The notes: a model not told the origin generated them from the letters alone. A stretch of DNA of 13,085 nt from SVKR01 sp963605115 (GCA_963605115.1 CAVCTM010000060.1:1-13085), one strand, 5' to 3'; counted from the stretch's first letter, positions 1-6,566 are shown. Program-made: numbers and translations.

Positions 1-50
1 CTCCAGTCAGCCTTCGGCTGACAGCCTCCCTTGCACAGGGAGGCCTTTAA
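1..50. repeat. Half of a composite palindromic intergenic element (cut by window start)
   Basis: Two hairpins stand side by side: arms at 6-12/16-22 (GTCAGCC, loop TTC) and 24-30/38-44 (GCCTCCC with GGGAGGC). The end CCTTTAAA follows. The stretch is almost identical to the right half of the complete element at 3412-3462, differing by one base in the loop and one extra A. I infer that the left half lies outside the window. It is non-coding. Confidence 0.8.
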
Positions 51-105
51 AATCGCGGCGTTTCCGTATTAGTTAAAACGCTGGACCTAAGATGCGGGAG
101 GGGTT

Positions 106-338
106 CCAAGGGGGTCGAAGACCCACTTGGTCGTTGCGGGGGAGGATTGTTAAGGAGGGACCCAATCGAAAGGGTCCCTCCTTAACTGCGCCTTTGCTTA
201 CTTTCCCCGCAGGGGGAAAGTAAGTCGCGCCGCAGCGCGAAACATTTTCAATTTGCGCCGCAAGGCGCATTCAGCTTTTATCCCCGCGCCCGCAGGCGCG
301 TTCCATATTTACCCCCCGCGCCGCGCGCGGGGCGTAAA
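106..338. repeat. Tandem run of about seven hairpins downstream of the purN-like gene
   Basis: This gene-free stretch holds consecutive inverted repeats: 106-130 (CCAAG/CTTGG around GGGTC-GAA-GACCC), 149-186 (perfect 15-bp arms starting GTTAAGGAGGG), 197-224 (perfect 12-bp arms CTTACTTTCCCC), 226-239 (CGCGC, loop CGCA), 254-269 (TGCGCC, loop GCAA), 285-300 (CGCGCC, loop CGCA) and about 308-338 (TTTAC plus a C/G-rich stem). None is followed by a good T-run on either strand, so they are not standard terminators. On the minus strand they would form the 3' end of the csaB-purN transcript. They may be eroded relatives of the palindromic elements elsewhere in the window, or a structured RNA. Function is unknown. 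Confidence 0.7.
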
Positions 339-341
339 GCT

Positions 342-977
342 TCACGCCCCGATGAGGACCCTCCCGCCCTCCACGCGGAGCCTTCCGGCGCAGAAAAGCC
401 GCACGGCGGCGGTCAGGACGGGCTGCTCGCCGAGGCGCATGACGCGCTCGCCGAGGGTCGCCGGGGTGTCGTCCTGCCGGACGGCGACCGCCTGCTGGAC
501 GATGACGGGACCGAAGCCGGTGTCCTCCTCGCCGAAAAAGTAAGCGGTCGCGCCCGTGATGCGCGCACCGGCGCGGAGCGTCTCCTCCACGGCGCGGACG
601 GCGTCGAAGCGCTCGCCGTCGGTGCAGAACGCCGGAAACAGCGCGGGCTGGACGCCGATGACGCGGTTTCGGAACTGGCGCAGCAGCGAATAGCTGAGCC
701 GCTCGGCAAAGCCGGCGCAGACGACGAGCTCCGCGTCCAAGTCGCGCAGCTTATCGAGCAGCGCCGCGGAAAACGACGCCGCGCCGGGGAAAAGCGCGCG
801 CTCCACAAGATAGACCGGCACGCCCGCCGCCCTTGCGCGGTCCAGCGCGCCGACGCCGTCGGCGGAGGAGATGACCGCCGTGAGCTCCGTGTCCGGCAGC
901 GCGCCGGCTGCTGCGGCGTCCAGCAGCGGCTGCAAATTCGCGCCGCCGCCGGAGACCAAAACGACCGTTTTTGTCAT
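342..977 (-). CDS. PurN-like formyltransferase-fold protein, probably catalytically dead
   Basis: 211 aa, close to the usual PurN length. PurN moves a formyl group from 10-formyltetrahydrofolate to glycinamide ribonucleotide in purine synthesis. The N-terminal phosphate-binding loop is kept (VLVSGGGANLQ, residues 6-16), as are VVCAGF (85-90), the ITGATAYFF strand (140-148) and the C-terminal DDTPATLGERVM helix (169-180). The active site is not. The family motif N-x-H-P-S-L-x-P reads GVQPALFP at 108-115, so the catalytic Asn is Gly108 and the His is Gln110. The family Asp before GG/GP aligns with Gly154 in EDTGFGP, although Asp152 lies two residues earlier. Its ATG overlaps the stop of the upstream glycosyltransferase-CsaB gene (ATGA), so the two are translationally coupled. 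This suggests a role in cell-wall glycan work or a pseudo-enzyme rather than purine synthesis. The fold call is firm; the function is unknown. Confidence 0.85.
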   Translation of the reverse strand: MTKTVVLVSGGGANLQPLLDAAAAGALPDTELTAVISSADGVGALDRARAAGVPVYLVERALFPGAASFSAALLDKLRDLDAELVVCAGFAERLSYSLLRQFRNRVIGVQPALFPAFCTDGERFDAVRAVEETLRAGARITGATAYFFGEEDTGFGPVIVQQAVAVRQDDTPATLGERVMRLGEQPVLTAAVRLFCAGRLRVEGGRVLIGA

Positions 978-3211
978 GCCTGTTCTCCCTCCTCCAGAAG
1001 CCGCCGCGCCGTGTCCGCGCTGCGGCGCTCGATCTCCATAATGCGCGCCGTCGATGCGCGCAGCGCCGCGCGGTCGGTGTTTATCGCGGCGTCGATGAGC
1101 GCGGTGAGCTGCTCCGGCGCGGTCAGCGCGGCGAGGTCGATATAATTTGTCTGCGAAATATAGTCCAAAAACGACGCGACCTTCGGGTCATACGCCACGC
1201 CGACGAGCGGCACGGACTGGCTCGCGGCGAACACGAGCGCGTGGAGCCGCATGGCGAGCATCAGCTGCATGCGCGAGATGAGCCCCACCGTCTCGCCCGT
1301 GGCGAGCTCACCGGTGACGAGCGCGCAGTCCCCGCCGATCGTCTCCCGCAGGCGGGCGGCGAGCTGGTCGTCCTGCTGGCGGTTGACGCTGAGCAGCAGG
1401 GGCGTGAGCCCGTATTTTTCCCGCGCGTGGCGCGCGGCGGCGGCGAAGAGCGGCAGTTTTTCCTGCATACCGTGCCAGCGGCGGACGCAGAGGCAGAAGT
1501 AGCGCCGGTCCTTTTCCAGACCGAGCCGCTGCCAGAGCGCGTCCAGCTCCGGCTCGCCCGCGGGCGGCAGGAAGAGCGCCGGGTCGCTCGCGACGGCGAT
1601 GGAGGGCGTATGCACGCCCATGTCGCGCAGCTCCGCGAGGGAGTTTTCCTCGCGCAGGGTGATGGCGTCGACGTTTTTCTCGATGACGCTCCCGGCAAGG
1701 CGGCGGTTGGCGCGCTTTTTCACGGGTCCGATGCCGCAGCCGTACATCATCACGCGGCAGCCGCGCCGCCGGGCGAGGGAGAGCGTGTAGAGATAATAGA
1801 GCAGGCTGCGCGTGCTCGTGACGTCCTGAATGAGACTGCCGCCGCCGTTGACGTAGAGCTTCGCGCGCCGCAGCGCGGCGGAAAAGCGCGGCAGGTCGAA
1901 GGTGAACACCGTGTCCGCGCCGAGCTTCAGCGCCGTTTCGCGCGCCGCGCGGGTGATGACCGTGAGCGGCATCTCCGGGTCGATGCTGCGCAGCTCGGCG
2001 ACGACCGCCTCCAGGATCGCCTCGTCCCCGGCGTTGCTCATGCCGTAAGCGCCGCAGATGACCGCACCGCGGCGGCGATGATGCCGCCGGTCGTCCCGGT
2101 CGCGCAGGACGCGCTCGTAAATGTGCTCCTGCGTGCGGCAGGTGGCTTCGACGGAAAATTCCGCCGCCGCCTTGTCGTGCAGGGCCCGGCCGAGGCGCTC
2201 TCGCTCCGCCGGGTCGGCGGCGAGGGCGGCGAGATGGGCGCCGAGCGCCGCGGCGTCGCCCGGATCGAAGAGCAGCCCCGTTTCGCCATGGCGCACGAGC
2301 TTCGGCACGCCGCCGACGCGGGTGCTGACCGTCGGGAGGTAAGCCTGCGCGCCCTCGGTGATGGCGTAAGGGAAGGTCTCCGACCGGGAGGTCAGGGTGT
2401 TGATGTCGATCGCGCGGTAAAACGCGGGCATATCGTCCACCCAGCCGGCGAAGCAGGTGACGTCCGCGATGCCGAGCGAGGCCGCGAGGGATTCCAGCCG
2501 CTCCCGCTCCTGCCCGTCGCCGGCGATGAGCAGGCGCAGGCGCGGGCTTTGCGCATAAGCGGCGGCAAAGCCGCGCAGCAGCGTCGCGACGTCCTTCACC
2601 GGGTGCAGCCGCGCCGCGATGCCGACGACAACGCTGTCCGGCCCGGCATTCAGCCCGACTTTTTGGAAAAACGCGGCGCGCGCGGACTCGCTCCTGCCGG
2701 GCGCGGCGTCGAATTCGAGGCCGTTGTAGATCGAAAAAATGCGGTTCGGGCGGAAGCCGCGGGAGATGAGCAGATCGCGCATCGCGTCCGACACGCCGAT
2801 ATAATAGTCCATGCGGTGCAGCGCGAAGGCGTTCAGCGTGCCGTAGACCGCGCCGGCGAGCGGGCGGCCCAGATAGTCGATCTTCGGGTCGCTGTGGACG
2901 GTGGTGAGCACCGGCACGCCGCAGAGCGGCTTTAAGAGCGCACCCATGAGGTTGCCGCGCGAGCCGTGGCAGTGCAGAAGGTCGTAGCCGCCCTCCGTCA
3001 CGAGCTTTTTCACCGCGGCAAGCGCGGCGGGCAGCGGCTTTTCGATCACGACCGTCGGGATGCCGAGCGCCGCCGCCTCCTCGGAAAACGGTCCGCGCAT
3101 AAAGCAGACGAGCGTCGCGGTCATATCGCGGTTTAAGTGCTTGAGCAGCAGGTGGACGTGGGTCTTCGCCCCGCCGCTGTCGCCGCCGCTGATGAGATGC
3201 ATTACTTTCAT
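974..3211 (-). CDS. csaB: Fused GT4 glycosyltransferase and CsaB polysaccharide pyruvyl transferase
   Basis: 745 aa, about twice the length of a stand-alone CsaB. Residues 1-370 are a GT-B glycosyltransferase of family 4: N-terminal HLISGGDSGGAKTH (5-18), VVGIAARLHPVKD (195-207) and the EX7E donor-site motif with E278 and E286 in SRSETFPYAITE. A very basic linker (about 370-381, RDRDDRRHHRRR) leads to a CsaB domain: GAYGMSNAGDEAILEAVV (387-404), YVNGGGSLIQD (453-463) and MRLHALVFAAS with the conserved His657. CsaB transfers pyruvate from phosphoenolpyruvate to a ManNAc residue of the secondary cell-wall polymer, creating the ligand for SLH domains. The glycosyltransferase half may build that same polymer. 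No signal peptide is seen, so it is cytosolic. GGAGG sits 5 bases before the ATG. The next gene overlaps its stop. Domain calls are firm; the joint pathway is inference. Confidence 0.92.
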   Translation of the reverse strand: MKVMHLISGGDSGGAKTHVHLLLKHLNRDMTATLVCFMRGPFSEEAAALGIPTVVIEKPLPAALAAVKKLVTEGGYDLLHCHGSRGNLMGALLKPLCGVPVLTTVHSDPKIDYLGRPLAGAVYGTLNAFALHRMDYYIGVSDAMRDLLISRGFRPNRIFSIYNGLEFDAAPGRSESARAAFFQKVGLNAGPDSVVVGIAARLHPVKDVATLLRGFAAAYAQSPRLRLLIAGDGQERERLESLAASLGIADVTCFAGWVDDMPAFYRAIDINTLTSRSETFPYAITEGAQAYLPTVSTRVGGVPKLVRHGETGLLFDPGDAAALGAHLAALAADPAERERLGRALHDKAAAEFSVEATCRTQEHIYERVLRDRDDRRHHRRRGAVICGAYGMSNAGDEAILEAVVAELRSIDPEMPLTVITRAARETALKLGADTVFTFDLPRFSAALRRAKLYVNGGGSLIQDVTSTRSLLYYLYTLSLARRRGCRVMMYGCGIGPVKKRANRRLAGSVIEKNVDAITLREENSLAELRDMGVHTPSIAVASDPALFLPPAGEPELDALWQRLGLEKDRRYFCLCVRRWHGMQEKLPLFAAAARHAREKYGLTPLLLSVNRQQDDQLAARLRETIGGDCALVTGELATGETVGLISRMQLMLAMRLHALVFAASQSVPLVGVAYDPKVASFLDYISQTNYIDLAALTAPEQLTALIDAAINTDRAALRASTARIMEIERRSADTARRLLEEGEQA

Positions 3212-3273
3212 TCCTGCCTCCGGGCAAAATGTCTTGTGAAACGAAACGATTTGCGGTAGAATATCTTTGCGGG

Positions 3274-3462
3274 TTTAAAGGCTCCCCTGTGCAAGGGCAC
3301 CCCCAGTGCGCACACTGGGGGCGTGCACAGTAGAGCTGGCGCGCGAAGCGCGACTGAGGGGTTGTAAGCTTACGAAAACGCCAAGCTCGGTACTCCCGGA
3401 AGCTTACAACCTTCCAGTCAGCCTTCGGCTGACAGCCTCCCTTGCGCAGGGAGGCCTTTAAA
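3274..3462. repeat. Composite palindromic element, MITE-like, complete copy 1
   Basis: The element has perfect 8-bp terminal inverted repeats (TTTAAAGG at 3274-3281, CCTTTAAA at 3455-3462). Each arm carries two small hairpins. A 12-bp subterminal inverted repeat (GGTTGTAAGCTT at 3360-3371, AAGCTTACAACC at 3400-3411) encloses a 28-bp core. The same plan, including the 28-bp core containing GCTTGGCGTTT in opposite orientation, recurs at 6607-6767. The left arm here is about 33 bp longer because an extra hairpin is inserted. No ORF is present. It lies between the divergent GT-CsaB gene and the phosphatase operon. Arm hairpins followed outward by CTTTAAA could act as weak terminators. No clear target-site duplication is visible. 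Confidence 0.8.
3298..3326. repeat. Extra hairpin inserted in the left arm of the palindromic element
   Basis: A perfect 9-bp stem, CCCCCAGTG (3300-3308) and CACTGGGGG (3313-3321) with loop CGCA, flanked by GCAC/GTGC-type bases. It interrupts the hairpin that elsewhere reads CCCTGTGCAAGGG without a break, and it accounts for the 33-bp length difference from the other copy. Confidence 0.65.
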
Positions 3463-3483
3463 TCGTGCGCCTCTCCGTCTTAT

Positions 3484-3513
3484 TTGACATACCGAATATC
3501 CTACTATTATAAT
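3484..3513 (+). promoter_or_regulatory. Sigma-70 (SigA) type promoter of the phosphatase operon
   Basis: TTGACA at 3484-3489 and TATAAT at 3508-3513 both match consensus exactly with an 18-bp spacer. They sit 22 bp beyond the end of the palindromic element and about 40 bp before the start codon at 3553. Such a perfect match suggests strong constitutive expression of the 3553-6097 operon. AGGAG at 3541-3545 is the ribosome binding site, 7 bases before the ATG. Confidence 0.8.
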
Positions 3514-3552
3514 CTCTCCGAAAACCCTCGTCAACACCAAAGGAGCAAAGAT

Positions 3553-4701
3553 ATGACGCTTATCTATCTCATCCGCCACGCGGAGGCGGAGGGCAATCTT
3601 TACCGCCGCGCGCATGGGCAGTATGACTCCGCGCTCACGCCGAAGGGTCTGCGGCAGCTGGACGCGCTGGCGGAGCGCTTCCGGGACACGGCGGTGGACG
3701 CGCTTTATTCCAGCGACCTGCGCCGCACGATGGCGACCGCCGCGGCGGTCGCGCGCTGTCATCCGGGGCTGGAGCTCCAGCCCGACCCGCGGCTGCGCGA
3801 GGTCGACCTCGGCAACTGGGAGGACCAGCCCTTCGGCGACCTCACTTACCGCTATCCGGAGGCGATGGCGGCGTTCAACGACGACCCCGCGCGCTGGACC
3901 GCGCCGGGCGCGGAGCGCTACGACGCGCTTCAGCGCCGCATCCGGGGCGCCGTGGCGGACATCGCCGCGCAGCATGAGGGCAGGACCGTCGTCTGCGTCA
4001 GCCATGGCATAGCGATCCGCGCGCTGCTCTGCGATGTGATGGGCGTGCCGAGCGCGGAGGTCCACCGCATCCCCCACGGGGACAACACCGCCGTTTCGCT
4101 GCTGGAGATCTCCCCCGGCGGCGCGATGCGCGTCGTCTTCTGCAACGACGGCAGCCATCTCCCCGCCGCGCTCTCCACCTTTGCGCGCCAGAGCTGGTGG
4201 ACGGAGCCGGGCGCGGTGGACCCCGGCAACGTGCATTTTCAGCGGCTCGACCCCGCGAAGCACCCCAGCCGCTATCTCGCGTTCTATAAAGCCACGTGGC
4301 GCGCCGTCCACGGCGACCTGCGCGGCTTTGAGCCGGCGTTCTACGTCCTCTCGGCGACGCGGAGCTTTGAATTTGACCCGGACTCGATCGTGACCATCTG
4401 CCGCCCGGACGGGGAGACCGCCGGGATCATCGAGCTGGACCTGCGCCGCGCCGCGGCGGAGGGCGTCGGCTGGATCTGCCTCTGCTACGTGGAGGAGCGC
4501 TATCGCCGCGCGCTGCTGGGCGTGCAGCTCATCGGCCACGCCGTCAGCGTCTGCCGCCGCCGGGGGTTCCATGCCCTGCGCCTGAGCGTATTTGAGGGAA
4601 ACCGCGGCGCGATCGCGTTTTATGAAGCCGAGCAGTTCCGCGTCGTCGGCGAGACCGAGGGCGTCTCCGGTCGGCTGCTCATTATGGAAAAGGAGATCTG
4701 A
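3553..4701 (+). CDS. Histidine phosphatase-GNAT acetyltransferase fusion
   Basis: 382 aa. Residues 1-200 are a histidine phosphatase (phosphoglycerate mutase-like) domain: LIRHAEAEGN with the nucleophile His9, SSDLRRTMATA (53-63), acid Glu83 in LREVDLGNWE, and VSHGIAIRA with the second catalytic His151. After a linker, residues about 225-382 look like a GNAT N-acetyltransferase: strand AGIIELDL (290-297), ERYRRALLGVQLIGHAV as the acetyl-CoA loop and helix (315-331), then RLSVFEGNRGAIAFYEAEQF (343-362), a typical GNAT C-terminal pattern. The start at 3553 is chosen over upstream in-frame starts because it has AGGAG 7 bases before it and the domain begins there; upstream sequence is promoter and repeat. 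First gene of a coupled operon. Substrates of both domains are unknown. Domain calls are firm; the GNAT acceptor cannot be guessed. Confidence 0.9.
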   Translation: MTLIYLIRHAEAEGNLYRRAHGQYDSALTPKGLRQLDALAERFRDTAVDALYSSDLRRTMATAAAVARCHPGLELQPDPRLREVDLGNWEDQPFGDLTYRYPEAMAAFNDDPARWTAPGAERYDALQRRIRGAVADIAAQHEGRTVVCVSHGIAIRALLCDVMGVPSAEVHRIPHGDNTAVSLLEISPGGAMRVVFCNDGSHLPAALSTFARQSWWTEPGAVDPGNVHFQRLDPAKHPSRYLAFYKATWRAVHGDLRGFEPAFYVLSATRSFEFDPDSIVTICRPDGETAGIIELDLRRAAAEGVGWICLCYVEERYRRALLGVQLIGHAVSVCRRRGFHALRLSVFEGNRGAIAFYEAEQFRVVGETEGVSGRLLIMEKEI

Positions 4702-5834
4702 TGCAGCACCAACGCTCCCCCATCGTCCCCCGGATCCCCCGCCGCGCCCGCATCGAGCGCCGCACCGAACCGGAGACGGGCCGCATTTTCGCGGTCTCGG
4801 ACGTCCACGGCAATCTCGACTATCTGCGCCGGCTGCTGGAAAAAATCGAATTTTCTCCCGCCGACACGCTCGTGCTCGTCGGCGACCTGCTGGAAAAGGG
4901 TCCCCGCAGCCTCGACACGCTGCGCTATGTGCTGGAGCTTCAGAAGACCCACCGCGTCTGGGCGGTCTCCGGCAACTGCGACTGGTGGTATCCGCTGCTT
5001 TTCGAGGTCGGCACGGTCGAGGATAACCGCTGGTATTTAAACGCCAAGCCCCGCTGCCTGCTGCGCCAGATGCTGGGCGAGCTCGGCATCCCCGTCTCGC
5101 CGGACATGGACTACCTCGCCGCGCGGGACGCCGCGGCAGCGGCATTTCCGGCGGAGTTCGCCTTCCTGAAGGCTCTGCCGGAGGTCATCGAGACGGAGCG
5201 CTTCGTGTTCGTCCACGGCGGACTCCCGGCGGGCGAGCCGGAGAGCTGGGACGCCTGGGCTTGCATGAAATACGACAATTTTTTAGCGACGGAGCGCCGC
5301 TTCGACAAGTGGGTCATCGTCGGTCACTGGCCCGTGATGCTCTACGGCGGCGACATCGTGCAGGCAAACCCGATCGTCGACCGCGAGAAGCGCATCGTCA
5401 GCATCGACGGCGGCTGCGTGCTCAAGGACGACGGGCAGCTCAACGCGCTCATCCTGCCACCGCCGGGCAGCGAGAGCTTCGATTTTGCCGCCTACGACCC
5501 CTTCCCGACCGCCGTTGCGCTGGACGATCAGGCGCCCTCGGCGTGCAGCCGCTATATCCGCTGGGGCGACGCGCAGGTGGAGGTTCTGGAGCGCGGCGCG
5601 GAGTTCTCGCACGTCCGCCATGTGCGGACAGGCTATGAGCTGGACGTGCTGACGAAGTATCTCTACGGCGAGGGGCGATACTGCGAAGTGAACGACTGCA
5701 CGGACTACGCGCTGCCGGTCCGCGCGGGGGATACCGTCTCCGTCGTCGAGGAGACGAGCCGGGGCTATTTCGTGAAGCGCCGCGGCGTTTCCGGCTGGTA
5801 TTTCGGCGCTCTGGAACGGGAGGAGACGAAATGA
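4701..5834 (+). CDS. Calcineurin-like metallophosphoesterase with SH3-like C-terminal domain
   Basis: 377 aa, longer than the usual ~240-aa ApaH/PrpE-type enzyme. Metal-binding motifs are complete and in order: SDVHGN (D34, H36), VGDLLEKG (D62), SGNCD (N93), VHGG (H172) and VGHWP (H209). These enzymes hydrolyse phosphoesters, for example diadenosine tetraphosphate or protein serine/threonine phosphate; the substrate here is not determined. Residues about 313-372 (from DVLTKYLYGEG to SGWYFGALE, with LPVRAGDTVSVVE and a final GWY) resemble a bacterial SH3 domain, unusual on a protein with no signal peptide. The basic N-terminal tail (1-25) is specific to this protein. Its ATG overlaps the TGA of the preceding gene by one base and AGGAG lies 5 bases upstream inside that gene, so translation is coupled. 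Confidence 0.9.
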   Translation: MQHQRSPIVPRIPRRARIERRTEPETGRIFAVSDVHGNLDYLRRLLEKIEFSPADTLVLVGDLLEKGPRSLDTLRYVLELQKTHRVWAVSGNCDWWYPLLFEVGTVEDNRWYLNAKPRCLLRQMLGELGIPVSPDMDYLAARDAAAAAFPAEFAFLKALPEVIETERFVFVHGGLPAGEPESWDAWACMKYDNFLATERRFDKWVIVGHWPVMLYGGDIVQANPIVDREKRIVSIDGGCVLKDDGQLNALILPPPGSESFDFAAYDPFPTAVALDDQAPSACSRYIRWGDAQVEVLERGAEFSHVRHVRTGYELDVLTKYLYGEGRYCEVNDCTDYALPVRAGDTVSVVEETSRGYFVKRRGVSGWYFGALEREETK

Positions 5835-6097
5835 CGCTGCTCTGGCTCTATCTCGCGGCGGCGAGCCTCGCGCTCTTCGCCCTCATGGGCATCGACAAGG
5901 CGGCGGCGAAAAACCGCTGCCGCCGCATCCCGGAGCGCACGCTCCTCGCCCTCGCCGTCCTCGGCGGCTCCCCCGGCGGCATCGCCGGCATGCTCGCCTT
6001 CCGCCACAAAACCAGAAAGCCCGCCTTCGCCCTTGGCTTCCCCGCGATCTTAGTCTGCCAGATCGCCGTGGGGATCCTGATCGCGTGTCAGGGGTGA
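5831..6097 (+). CDS. DUF1294 family small membrane protein
   Basis: 88 aa with two or three hydrophobic stretches (about 4-19, 37-56, 66-85). The family pattern is clear: MGIDKAAAKNRCRRIPE (residues 19-35), LGGSPGGIAGMLAFRHKTRKPAF (45-67). DUF1294 proteins are small inner-membrane proteins with no established function. The start overlaps the preceding stop (ATGA), making it the third gene of the coupled phosphatase operon. No clear terminator directly follows. Confidence 0.88.
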   Translation: MTLLWLYLAAASLALFALMGIDKAAAKNRCRRIPERTLLALAVLGGSPGGIAGMLAFRHKTRKPAFALGFPAILVCQIAVGILIACQG

Positions 6098-6153
6098 GGG
6101 GCGCTTGCGATAAAGGACAGAAAAACATTGCAGTCAGAGGGGGAAAAGACGAT

Positions 6154-6261
6154 ATGTATTGCACCCGATGCGGAAAACCGCTCCCGGAGGGAGTGCGCTT
6201 CTGCGGCCTCTGCGGCGCGGGCGCGGCGGACGGCGGGGAGAGCCCCGCTTCGCGGACCTGA
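6154..6261 (+). CDS. Short zinc-ribbon protein, probably head of a frameshifted gene
   Basis: 35 aa starting MYCTRCGKPLPEG with two CxxC knuckles (C3/C6 and C17/C20), the usual N-terminal zinc ribbon of many Firmicutes proteins. A purine-rich ribosome binding site (AGAGGGGG, from about 6136) lies upstream. In this frame it stops at 6259-6261, very short for the family, in which the ribbon is normally followed by a longer domain. The sequence past about 6243 keeps a coding-like pattern in another frame, so a one-base loss around 6225-6250 would explain the early stop. It could instead be a genuine short peptide. Confidence 0.6.
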   Translation: MYCTRCGKPLPEGVRFCGLCGAGAADGGESPASRT

Positions 6262-6518
6262 ACGGAAACGTGACCCGCTCGCGCTTCGGCAATCCCTGCC
6301 GCGTCGGTTTCGGCGGTGCGGTGCTGGACGACGACGCGCGCCGGCGGCTCGGCACGGTCCCCGTGCTGAAGAAAAAGCCGCTCTCCAGCCGCTATGAGAT
6401 CACGAACAGCGCCTCCACCGACTGGCGCAGCGCCGGCGAGGTCGCCGACTGGTCGCGCCTCGCCGCCCTGAGCGCCGAGACAAGCGCATGGTTTATCTCC
6501 GCGGCTGAACCGGACAAA
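6243..6518 (+). pseudogene. Out-of-frame coding remnant after the zinc ribbon
   Basis: Read in the frame beginning CCC at 6243, this stretch translates without stops as PRFADLNGNVTRSRFG... to ...LSAETSAWFISAAE. Third codon positions are very rich in G/C, like the true genes nearby, and the amino-acid mix is balanced, which supports real coding descent. It has no start or ribosome binding site of its own and is shifted by -1 against the zinc-ribbon frame. Its open frame then runs into the hairpin at 6521 and the palindromic element, so the 3' end also seems lost. I do not recognise the domain. A sequencing error is the main alternative to a pseudogene. Confidence 0.45.
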
Positions 6519-6520
6519 AG

Positions 6521-6566
6521 CCTCAAGCCCCCGCAGACGGGACCGTCCGTCTGCGGGGGCTTGAGG
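6521..6566. other. Perfect 20-bp inverted repeat (strong hairpin)
   Basis: CCTCAAGCCCCCGCAGACGG (6521-6540) pairs perfectly with 6547-6566 around a 6-base loop, GACCGT. It is followed on the plus strand by GTGTCAAAAAAAG rather than a T-run; on the minus strand only CTTTTG follows. It may stop transcripts of the 3553-6261 operon through structure alone, but it is not a standard intrinsic terminator. Confidence 0.7.

Noticed and set aside
1..341. CRISPR-like array in the hairpin-rich region
   Set aside because: The repeats differ in sequence and length and have no uniform spacers. These are separate palindromes, not direct repeats, and no cas genes are present.
253..543. Small plus-strand ORF over the end of the purN-like gene
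   Set aside because: It overlaps the hairpin run and the recognised minus-strand gene, has no ribosome site and has a biased composition.
971..2935. Long plus-strand open frame (654 codons) opposite the GT-CsaB gene
   Set aside because: Extreme Arg/Ala/Val/Asp-rich composition with no domain sense; it is a shadow of the GC-rich minus-strand gene, whose motifs are unmistakable.
3418..5145. 575-codon minus-strand open frame opposite the phosphatase operon
   Set aside because: Runs through the palindromic repeat and promoter and is opposite two clearly recognised enzymes; composition is typical of antisense frames.
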